From the NCBI RefSeq assembly GCF_050003625.1, contig NC_134401.1, positions 65,379,242 to 65,443,241 on the forward strand: DNA of 64,000 bases. The letters run 5' to 3'. How positions within the stretch are numbered: the stretch's first letter is position 1; each line of letters begins with the position of its first letter. Below, piece by piece: positions 53,701-62,743 of the stretch. The notes beneath the pieces are model-generated. The model was not told the origin of the DNA. It worked only from the letters and a program-made list of their open reading frames with translations, and did not search any database. The translations under genes were made by a program, and so were the position numbers. Source of the DNA: Haematobia irritans. Taxonomy: Eukaryota; Arthropoda; Insecta; Diptera; Muscidae.

Positions 53701-56700
53701 AATTGAAGATTCCAAAATGAAGACAAATGAAAGGGTTGTTATTCTGCTGGTGTTTTCTTTCTTTATATACCATCACGAACATTGATAGATTTATTTTCAA
53801 AAAAAGAAAATTTTTCTCACTAATTTAAAATAATAAATATTTTATATATTTTATTTTTTATTTATTATATTATTTTACCATATTATTTTTTAACAATCTT
53901 TCCGTATACCACAACAACGCGATTCCAACTAAAAAAAACAACCCACGCGCAAACATATCGATTACACCCACGCGCAAACACATCGATTGCGATGACAGGT
54001 ATCGATTACAGGTAGACAATAGAAATATAGGAAAATTTCCTACATTCTAACAAGTGTGTTTCCTTAAGTTTTGAAAGGATTGCATACTTCTTAGTACGAA
54101 TGAACTAAAATATCTTTCTATGCCAAGTGTTGTTCGTATGTATGAAAAACTTTCTATTATAAAGGAAGTCGCAATTATCATTTTATAAGAAATTTTACTA
54201 ATTTTGAGGAAACTTGGTTTTAGTTCGGTTTTTGTTAATTTTTACGAATGCTTTGTTATCGGTGAATAAAATTTTCTTGTTCAGTAGTAAATTCTTATAC
54301 CCAGCGAAGAAAATAGTATGAGTAAAATTCCATGCCTTATTCTAGTTAATGAACTATTCCTAACTGCTTACAGTTTAGGATTTTTTTACTGAAACGAGTA
54401 AATTTTATTATTTCTCACAAAAATTTACCTTAATGGAAATAAAATGGATAAACTATATTGATGAAAAATTTTTCCTTTAGTTTCGAAGGCACTTTTTTCT
54501 GGGTGAATAAACGTAGATTGTTTTCCAATTTTTACAATACCACAAAACACAAACACAGGTAATTTCTAATGCGTTCTCGCGTATATTTTTTCAAACGTTT
54601 ACCACGTGACCATTTGTTGTTGCACACTTTATTTATTTCAACCCACACATTTTGAATGCAGCAGACAGAATGTCGCCAATCATGTTTTTCAATTTACGCG
54701 AAAAACAAAAACCCAACCGTTCGTTACGAGTTACTTCCACAGACTGATCTCTCCATCACACATTTTTTTATAAATACCCATTCTCCTGTTCTCTTTTCGC
54801 TCTTTCGCTCTTTCCATTGCTCAAAATTATTCAATTTCAATCACAAAGGTGATTGGATCAATCACATGTGTAATTGGAAACGGAAAATTTTTCAATCACG
54901 TTTGTAATTGAAAATTATTTCCGAATTGATTAACAAATTGATTGAATCAATTAATATTTTAATTGGAAACGTAACAAATATCAATCATTTTTTTAATTGG
55001 TTTTTATTCGGATTTGATTAAATAATTAATTGAATCAATTAACATATTAATTGAATCCGTTTCCAAATTCAGTTAAATGTTTAATTGAAAAAATTTGGTG
55101 ATAATTTTTTGTGTGTATGTATATGTAATCATTTCGTGACAGTCTGCGATGTTGTCAATACATTTGGACGAAATAAACGCAAAAAAGTCCCAAAATGGCT
55201 GTTTTTCCCCTCAAAATATATTGTCAACACTATCATTTTTCAACGCGAAACAATGATTGAGTGGAACTTTTTTCGCACCAACAAACAGAGTACCGGCCTT
55301 TAGATTTAACTTAAATTTAGTTCATAAAATTGTTGATTTTAGTTACATTTCGCAAATGTGAGAACATTTTCCTTAATTGAATGGCATGAACTAAAAATCA
55401 GAAAAATTTCTATAAAAATGAAGTACCCAATTGCACTATATTTCAAATTAGCACAAAGTAGTTCATAACTTTTTAAAATTAGTGAATTTAATTTAAATTT
55501 TGCAATTTAAACTCCAATTTTCTGCTTCGAAATATGATATTTTCTAAAACAAAAGAAAACACAGTGTTAAGGTGAGTTTAGCCACTGAAATAGATTACTT
55601 TTCTCTAATAATACATTAAAAATTCCCCATCACCTTTTAATAAAATTTGCATCAAAGAGGTACAATTTTGTATTTACTGATTCGTTTTCGATTTTAGCGG
55701 CTAAACTCGAACTTAATTCCACACTTTAATACTGGAAAGTCATCCTTACTCTTTGTACACTAACTCTTTGTACACCACCGTGGTGCAATGGTTAGCATGC
55801 CCGCCTTGCATACACAAGGTCGTGGGTTCTATTCCTGCTACGACCGAACACCAAAAAAGTTTTTCAGCGGTGGATTATCCCACCTCAGTAATGCTGGTGA
55901 CATTTCTGAGGGTTTCAAAGCTTCTCTAAGTGGTTTCACTAGAATGTGGAACGCCGTTCGGACTCGGCTATAAAAAGGAGGTCCCTTGTCATTGAGTTTA
56001 ACATGGAATCGGGCAGCACTCAGTGATAAGAGAGAAGTTCACCACTGTGGTATCACAATGGACTGAATAGTCTAAGTGAGCCTGATACATCGGGCTGCCA
56101 CATAGCCTAACCTAACCTAACCTACACTAACGTCATCCTTCGTCAGTTTGACTACGGCTTATTGCAAGACGCTATAATTTGCATCGTGAGAAAAAATGTG
56201 AACCAAAATTGAGTTTATTTCCTTATTCAATTTGTTTTTAATTAGTATAAAGCTAAAATTCATAAGATGGTTGTATTGGTATAACATAAATTTATCCAGG
56301 GTTAAGGTGAGCCCTAAGTTCGAGTTTAGCCGCTAAAGCGAAAACTAAATCAGTAAAAAAGGCATAAAATTATAAATATTTGTTGCAAATTTTATTATAA
56401 CTTGATGGGGCTTAGCCCAAAGCAAATTTTCACAAAGTTTGTATTTCTTAAAATGGATTATAAACGAAAAGTAATCGTGAAAATTTACGATTTAAGCGGC
56501 TAAACTCGAACACAATACACACCTTTATTATTAAAAAAAAAATAAATTTGTTTCATCATATGTGGAATTGCTAAAATATTTTAGTAAAACTTTTCTACTA
56601 TAAACCTACATTTTGGTTGGTGAATTCTCTTTTTATGTGTAGTTTTTGTAGCGACAATATTAATTTATTTAATATTTATTCATTTTCAGAAAAATTTAAT

Positions 56701-57026
56701 ACAACGTGTTGGGGGGAAGTGATACGACGTCCTTTATGCGAGTCGCAATTAAATCTGTGATAAGCGACAAACTAGCAGTAAATCTAACATGGTGTGGAAC
56801 GCCAAATAAACCAAGTATACAAAATTTCGTTTCATTCAGAATAATTAAAGGTTTGTTGATTAATCTTTTTACTTAAAAAAGTACTAATTTTTTGCTTTTT
56901 TACTTAGATATCTGCAATTCAAAATATACACATTGTACAATCACGGACATCAACAGAGTATGTCAGCAGCATGTTCTTCATGCGAGAGATCGCTTAATTA
57001 GCCGTAAAAACAAAATGCAAGGCTAA
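50709..57026 (+). CDS. DUF4806-like small protein gene, frame-shifted in exon 2 (gene span)
   Basis: Exons: 50709-50780 (MFEFSLLKEFDDQLLLDEDI, then KSHL), 56690-56850 (begins KNLIQRVGG, then SDTTSFMRVAIKSVISDKLA, VNLTWCGTPNKPSIQNFVSF), 56908-57026 (DICNSKYTHCTITDINRVCQ, then QHVLHARD..., TAA). DUF4806 is a helical domain of unknown function common in insect, often transposon-related or DNA-binding proteins; the G-G-S, TW.G and spacing fit it. The start at 50709 is supported by an in-frame TAA at 50688. Exon total is 352 nt, one too many: the six G's at 56711-56716 shift the frame, and reading straight gives TGA at 56720-22. It would be ~116 aa with five G's. Either an assembly error or a pseudogene. 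Confidence 0.65.
51576..55115. mobile_element. Middle element: foldback type with AATTGATT arrays
   Basis: TA|CACACAAAAAAAAATTTTTG ... AATTTTTTGTGTG|TA. About 330 bp inside each end is built of AATTGATT/AATCAATT words (51590-51930 and 54830-55100). The unique core has no transposase ORF and contains the inner element at 53069. Confidence 0.8.
53069..54505. mobile_element. Inner TIR element with CACCCAG termini
   Basis: CACCCAGAAAAAAGTG at 53069 and its inverse CACTTTTTTCTGGGTG ending at 54505. 1.44 kb, AT-rich, non-coding. It makes a third nesting level. Confidence 0.7.
55570..55725. mobile_element. PIF/Harbinger-like MITE (AGGTG family)
   Basis: TTA at 55567-69 and 55726-28. The right TIR TTTTAGCGGCTAAACTCGAA is well kept; the left one has lost part (AGGTGAGTTTAGCCACTG). 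The interior (AATAAAATTTGCATCAAAGA) matches the copy at 57160. Confidence 0.75.
55731..56301 (-). mobile_element. piggyBac-like MITE fragment hosting a SINE
   Basis: AGTCATCCTTACTCTTTGTA and, after the SINE, AACGTCATCCTTCGTCAGTT...CAAGACGCTATAATTT...GCATCGTGAG are the reverse complement of 35709-35989. The far end is truncated. Confidence 0.7.
55774..56124 (+). mobile_element. tRNA-derived SINE
   Basis: CCACCGTGGTGCAATGGTTA (A box) and GTGGGTTCTATTCCTGC (B box), body as in 3392-3738, and tail ACATAGCCTAACCTAACCTA. It lacks the first ~5 bases. It sits in the piggyBac-like fragment, where CTTTGTACA/ACACTAAC words are partly duplicated at the junctions. Confidence 0.88.
56305..56524. mobile_element. 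PIF/Harbinger-like MITE (AGGTG family)
   Basis: TTA (56302-304, 56525-527) flanks AGGTGAGCCCTAAGTTCGAG and its inverse partner GCGGCTAAACTCGAACACAA...CACCT. 220 bp. The core (TTATTATAACTTGATGGGGC) matches 16560-16791 inverted. Confidence 0.85.
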
Positions 57027-57159
57027 TTTTTCAAAACTTCAAATCATAGTCCATTTCGATTCGTATGTTTAGCAGCATCATTACAACGATAAATTCGTTT
57101 TTAAAACTTATATACATTTCAATATAAATCTCATTATCATATTATATGCTACAGCCTTA

Positions 57160-57381
57160 ACGTGAGTATTAAGTTCGAGTTTACCCCCTCAGCCATTAGC
57201 CATTTTGTCAAATTACTTTTCTTTAATAATCAATTTTAAAGAATATAAACTTTATGAAAAGTTGTTTTGGGCTGTTCCCCATCAAGTTATAATAAAATTT
57301 GCATCGAATAGTTATAACTTTATTCTTTTTTACTGATTTACTTTTGGTTTTAGCGGTTAAACTTGAACTTAGTACCCACTT
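57160..57381. mobile_element. PIF/Harbinger-like MITE (AGGTG family)
   Basis: TTA (57157-159, 57382-384). Left ACGTGAGTATTAAGTTCGAG, right GCGGTTAAACTTGAACTTAG...CCCACTT. It lies just downstream of the DUF4806-like stop codon. Confidence 0.8.
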
Positions 57382-57589
57382 TTAGAAGAAATCTAGAAGT
57401 ACAAATAATATTTAATTTAAATACTGGTAAACCGTTATGTTCAATGTGATTTTATTCGTATAAATATTATACATTGCAATAAATCTATTTTTATTCAAAT
57501 TAATAAAAATCAAAACAATCGTTTTACTTGACCATAACGACTCTTTTACAATTCCCCTAAAATTCACTTTTTAGACCCTTTTTAAACTC

Positions 57590-58310
57590 AACTAAACGAT
57601 CCTTTCTAGCGGACCTTGTCTAACACTTTGAAGAGGCTCCTGTTGGCGTCGTTCTAAATTGATTAAAAAAGACACATAATAATTGCACTCATGCGATACT
57701 TTTTTGTGGTAACTTGGCGTGGTACAACTTCTCAATAGTGACGGCGCTTTTCCGACGAGTTTTTGATGTCGTATACGATTGTTTTCGACGTGGTGGGGAT
57801 TCTCAGAAGTGTCTCCAAATTCGAAAAATGTTTGCAGGGTAATAAATATTTACTGCTGCGATTATTTATGACACTATACCACTTTGAATTACATGTTCTT
57901 CGATAAATTAGACACAATAAAGTGCTATTGTGAATCGATGAAGCGTCACTTCATCAAAACACAATCTGGCAAGATCGGCGCGACTTGCACTGAGGAGATG
58001 TTCTGGATAGAACACCAGTGCAACGATGTTCTGGATAGCCCATACAAATGTTGTATCCAGTGCAAAAAGAAAACAGCCGTATTATGTTGTTTTCGAAAAG
58101 GCCCTATATACTTCATACTGCGGATCGCATACCGCTGAGCCATATTCAAGAATTGGTCTAACATGGGTTGTAAAAAGACGCCTTCGTAACTTAAGGATCC
58201 GAGAACTCTTTCCAGTTCTTTAGCAGAACACCAAAGGCTTTGTTCACCATTGTAGTAATATGACAATCAGAATCCAAAAAAAGCGAGTCACAGATATTAA
58301 ATGTAACATC
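57590..58310 (-). pseudogene. Decayed LINE reverse transcriptase fragment
   Basis: In shifting minus-strand frames: SLFLDSDCHITTMVNKAFGV near 58255-58300, then R-R-L-F-T-T-H-V-R-P-I-L-E-Y-G-like sequence near 58160-58200, then AFSKTT. The region to 57590 has a thumb-like remnant. Many stops. The 106-codon frame at 57946-58266 is only a by-product. Confidence 0.65.
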
Positions 58311-58689
58311 ATAGGCCTGGACCTGAAAAATTGCTTATGTTTCCATTTTCTGATAACTTTCTCTTCAATACCTATGTATAAATGATTTTTGTGGCTCATA
58401 AAAAGGATATGTGTGGCGGACACACATACAGTGTTGCCAGTATCCCCAATTTAAACTTAAATTCCTCACAAAAATCCCCAATATATTTTTGACACGTTGT
58501 TTTTTTAAATAAAGCAAAAGGCTCTGCTATAGAAAATCAGTAATAATTTAAAAAATTAAAATTTTGTCTAATGCAGCAAGCTGCAATAAGATCAAGATTT
58601 CGAACTACAACACCAAGAGACTGGTGCTATGAAAATGGGAGTTCGATCACCTTGTATTTATTTAACGAAAATTTACTTCTAAATATTTA

Positions 58690-59232
58690 AGTAGTAAAAC
58701 TTTATCAAAATTTCATTTCTATAGAAAATTTTGTCAAAATTCTATTTCTATACACAATTTTGTCAACATTTTTTCTATAGAAAATTTTGTCAAAATTTTA
58801 TTTCTATATATTAAATTTTTATTTCTATAGAAAATTTTTCTATATAAAAATAAAATTTTGACAAAATTTTATTTCTGTAGAAAATTTTAATTCTATAGAA
58901 AACTTAGTCAAAATTTTATTTCTATAGAAATTTTTTCACAATTTTATTTCTGTAGAACATTTTGCCAAAAAATTTTATTTCTGTATAAAGTTTTGTCAAA
59001 ATTTTTATATAGAAAAATTTTCTATAGAAATAAAATTTTGACAAAATTTAATATATAAATAGAAATAAAAGTTTGACAAAATTTTCGATAGAAAAAAAAT
59101 TTGACAAAATTGTGTATAGAAATAGAATTTTGACAAAATTTTTTATAGAAATAAAATTTTGACAAAATTGTCTTTACAAAAAAATGTTGACAAAATTGTC
59201 TATAGAAATAGAATTTTGTCAAAATTTCCTAT
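58690..59232. repeat. Inverted tandem array of TTTCTATAGAAAATTTTGTC units
   Basis: Units of ~25-29 bp (TTTCTATAGAAAATTTTGTC AAAATTTTA) run forward up to about 59010 and then in reverse (ATAGAAATAAAATTTTGACA) to 59232, so the array folds on itself; a short inverted piece also occurs near 58820-58870. Minus-strand ORFs here are repeat artefacts. Confidence 0.9.
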
Positions 59233-59233
59233 A

Positions 59234-60087
59234 ACAGGTTGGCTGATAAGTCCCCGGTCTAACAAAGAAAAACACATTTTTTGTCAAAATTCGTTTTTAT
59301 ACCCACCACCATAGAATGGTGACGGGGGTATAATAAGTTTGTCATTCCGTTTGTAACACATCGAAATATCGATTTCCGACTATATAAATTATATATATTC
59401 TTGATCAGGGAGAAATTCTAAGACGATATGATCATGTCCGTCTGTCTGTTGTAATCACGCTACAATAATGAAGCAATCATGCTGAAATTTTGCACAAGCT
59501 CGTCTTTTGTCAGCAGGCAGGTCAAGTTCGAAGATGGGCTGTTTTGGTATGGTCCCCATATAAACCGACATCCCGATTTGGGGTCTTGGGCTTATATTTA
59601 CTTGTTATTATTCAACATAGTTCCCTTCAAGAGCGATACAACGGTTATAACGACCTTCCAATTTTTTGATACCATTTTGGTAGTACTCCTTCGGTTTTGC
59701 CTCAAAATTGGCCTCAGTTTCGGCGATCATCTCTTCACTGCAGCCAAATTTCCTTTTGAGCATCATTTTGAGGTCTGAGAACAAGAAAAAGTCGCTGGGG
59801 GCCAGATCTGCAGAACACGGTGGGTGGGGAAGCAATTCGAAGCCCAATTCATGAATTTTTGCCATTGTTCTCAATGGCTTGTGGCGCGGTGCGTTGTTTT
59901 GGTGGAACAACACCTTTTTTCTTCTTCATATGGGGCCGTTTTGCCGCGATTTCGATCTTCAAACGCTCCAATAACGTCGTATAATAGTCACTATTGATGG
60001 TTTTTCCCTTCTCAAGATAATCGATAAAAATTATACCATGCGCATCCCAAAAAACAGAGGCCATTATTTTGCCAGCGGACTTTTGGG
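59234..60087 (-). mobile_element. mariner transposon (copy 2), truncated and interrupted
   Basis: Left TIR ACAGGTTGGCTGATAAGTCC after TA, as in copy 1. A Helentron-like piece (59300-59604) sits between TIR and gene. The transposase C-terminal half is recognisable: 59608-59913 ([39 protein letters not shown]) and 59930-60087 (KTINSDYYTTLLERLKIEIA in the neighbouring frame). The catalytic D of HQDN is N here. The N-terminal half and right TIR are missing. Confidence 0.88.
59300..59604 (+). mobile_element. Helentron/DINE-like element inside mariner copy 2
   Basis: TACCCACCACCATAGAATGG ... GTCCGTCTGTCTGTTG ... CCCCATATAAACCGACATCC ... TATTTACTTGTT. Copy 1 of mariner at 31670-31690 shows the uninterrupted sequence (TTCGTTTTTATTATTCAAG). 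No duplication larger than a base or two. Confidence 0.8.
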
Positions 60088-60992
60088 TCCCCATATCCCC
60101 ATTTTGGGGAAAAGTCCCCAATACTTGCAACACTGCACACATATCCCAATTGTAAATATTCTCTGGGGAATTCGTTCCCTGGGAATTCATTTTCCCCGGG
60201 AATAAAATCATCATATTCAAAACAGTAGGGGAAGGGAATAACTAGGGAAGGATAATTTCGATTCTTCGCCGTCAGCTGTTTTATTCTAGCAAATAATTAC
60301 ATATAAAATTGAAATTGTATGAATTTACGTAAAAGTTGATTTGAAGGAGAGTCATTCATTTTTTGCTTTTTTTTTGGTTTTTGACTTGAAATTACAAAGA
60401 AATCATGCGTAGCAACTCCCTTGAAGTTTTTGGGGGAATTATTCCCATCGTTTTTCCCCTATTAATGCTATATCACAAACTTGTGCGGTATAACCCGTCT
60501 TCGAACTCATCATTCCTGTCAAAAATTCAAAACTTTAGGTTCTACTGATATATTGCCTTAAAATTGTACCTTTATCAAGAGTATATATAGGGTCAAAAAT
60601 CGATATTATAATATGTTAAAAAAGGAATACCAAAGTCCTGACAGTGGACAATACAATTGATCAATTCAGTCCATATTTTAGTAAAACTTACTTTTTATAT
60701 CACCTTGAAATTTCAATTTGAATGGCCTGAAATCTTCATTTTTCGTTGTTCGATTAAAAACCCCGATGGAATCTAATTTGTCGAAATATTTCTTTAGTTA
60801 CAAAGATATGAAGTGTTTTTCAAATTTTGTTTCGCCGGAGACGGAGCCGAGCAAAATTTCTACGACTCCGACTCCAGCAAAATCTTTAGACTCCGACTCC
60901 GGCTCCACAGCCCTGATGTAGAACCATGTGTTTTACTCCGATTTACGTGAAATTTTGCACAGGAAACAGAATTGACATTCCAACTATACATG
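60088..60992. other. Repeat-derived DNA, no gene
   Basis: 60090-60140 (ATACTTGCAACACTG) matches the other side of the repeat at 58434 (CAGTGTTGCCAGTATCCCCA), so mariner and the tandem array lie in an older repeat. 60835-60915 has GACTCCGACTCC-type repeats. 60940-60975 is a scrap of the Helentron satellite (AAATTTTGCACAGG). No gene seen. Confidence 0.5.
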
Positions 60993-62067
60993 CATAAGCG
61001 TAGGAAGGCCTCTGGGGAGGGGGCTTAGACCCCCCCAAAAAAATTTTAGCCCCCCCCAGAATTTGAAACTCTATTTATGATTTTCCATTTTTCAATAAAT
61101 GTCAATAGTTTTTTTTTAATTTTTAGAAAAACAAGTATATACAATTGCACAAAGTTCCGCTAATGACTTTCATGAACAATCGAATTACTTGGGTTGTGGT
61201 AGCAGTTACCTATGTCAATGTTTGAAGTCAGATATTTATGAAGTAAAGCTGTGGTTGAACTTATGATTGATTTAGTTTAGTCAATTTAATTAAAAAAAAT
61301 AGTAATTGATATTAAAAAATTTTTTCATAAATTAATATCTTAATAATGCTGCGAAAAATCGTTGCCTAAAAAGTAGTGAAAATGTTCTTTTTGGGTCTAG
61401 AAGTGGTGCAAAATTGGCGGAGAAGCAATGAATGTAATATGAGCTTGTCATAGGACAAATGTTCACCGTTTCAACAGCCGTTGCAATGAATTTGCATCAC
61501 TTCTTAAGGTGAGATCCGAATTCAGTGTTTTGAATGTGAATTAAAAAATTTTGTGATATTTTCCCAAATAAATAATTTTTATATTGTTTTTATGATTTTT
61601 AATGCATTATGACGCTTGTTTGAAACGTTTTTCCTCGAATAATTTCCAAACTTATCGATTTTTCTATAATCGATTTAGCAGTTTTGTGGCAAAATTTGTA
61701 TAATTTGTACCAATTTATTTATTCTTACTCTTTTTTTTAACTATTTGAAAAAAAAAGAAAACAAAAAATTACACATTAAAATATGACAAAAAAAAGTAAA
61801 AAATGAAGTAGTTAAAACAATTGAGGACATTTTTGGAAGTACTTTTAAAGTTGTACCTTTAGAACAACTCACAATTTTCTTGCTGGGAAAAGTGTGGAAC
61901 TACTTTTAGTTGCTTTATTATAAATTAATTGTCGAGTTATTTTGATGCCCAATTTTTTATTCAATTTTATGAAATAAAACATTAATTGAACCTATAAGTT
62001 CAGTCTATAAACTTTTAGCTGGGGGGGGCTATAGCCCCCCCTAGGAAAATTGTCTAGCTACGCTAAT
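60993..62067. mobile_element. hAT-like non-autonomous element (copy B)
   Basis: CATAAGCGTAGGAAGGCCTC ... AATTGTCTAGCTACGCTAATG, homologous to 42081-43365 without the inner MITE. The 8 bp on the two sides do not match, and its right end touches the LINE at 62068, so one flank was rearranged. Confidence 0.78.
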
Positions 62068-62743
62068 GTATCAAGGACGATTTAAGCTAGTCGCATTTGA
62101 GGACCAGAAGTCTATAGAATGTTTTAAAGCTGCTCTGATACTAATTGGTGAAGTTTGGGAAGGAGCTGCTCTAGAGTTAGTCGAGAAGAAAGACATACCG
62201 GCTAGACCAAGAGCACATGCGTGGATACCTGCAAACCCTCCTGACCCTGAATCTATTTTAAATAGACTGAAACAATGCAATCCAGATCTTCCAACAGCTG
62301 ATTGGAAGGTTGGCCGTTTGGATGAAGTGGATGGGCCAAGACGGCATGCAGTGTTTATATTGAACACTCAGTCTTTGCCACATCTAGCAAAGTCCCAGGG
62401 CCGTGTATGTTATGGCTTTCATTATATCCAAATGAAGGTGTATAAAAACGATCAGCTAAAGGATTCAGAAATGGACAAGCCTCTGTCTGAATCAGAAGTA
62501 AGCGGATCCTCTTGCGAAGTCGAGGGGGATACCAAGACATTTGAAGACATGGATAGATACCGTATGCGTGAGGAGGCTTCTACTGCCTCAGAACTCACCA
62601 AAGTTGAACCTATGGTTATTGCGAGAGTCACCGATATCTCTGAAGAGGACATTCTTGATGACTCGATTGAAGCGGCTGATGTGACGGTTGTTGAAAATCT
62701 CGATGGTCCTACGGATCCTCCAGATAAATCTTCATCATTGTAA
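62068..62743 (+). CDS. LINE ORF1 (DUF4780-like), 5'-truncated copy
   Basis: Open from YQGRFKLVAFEDQKSIECFK to SSSL and TAA at 62741-43. The DUF4780-like core is complete (GRLDEVDGPRRHAVFILNTQ); here CAG stands where the host copy at 19966 has TAG. The N-terminal ~130 residues are missing. Confidence 0.82.

Larger units (their letters stand above)
50848..55299. mobile_element. Outer TIR element in the DUF4806-gene intron
   Basis: TTA (50845-47, 55300-302) flanks TIRs AGGCCGGTACTCTGTT and AACAGAGTACCGGCCT. TTA targets fit PIF/Harbinger. Its own sequence is 50848-51575 plus 55116-55299; the rest is a younger insertion (51576-55115). Confidence 0.8.

Noticed and set aside
57946..58266. 106-codon minus-strand ORF as a gene
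   Set aside because: The RT-like words are in other frames of the same strand; this frame is a by-product of a decayed LINE.
59022..59222. 66-codon minus-strand ORF rich in Phe/Tyr/Lys
   Set aside because: Translation of the ~25-29-bp tandem array.
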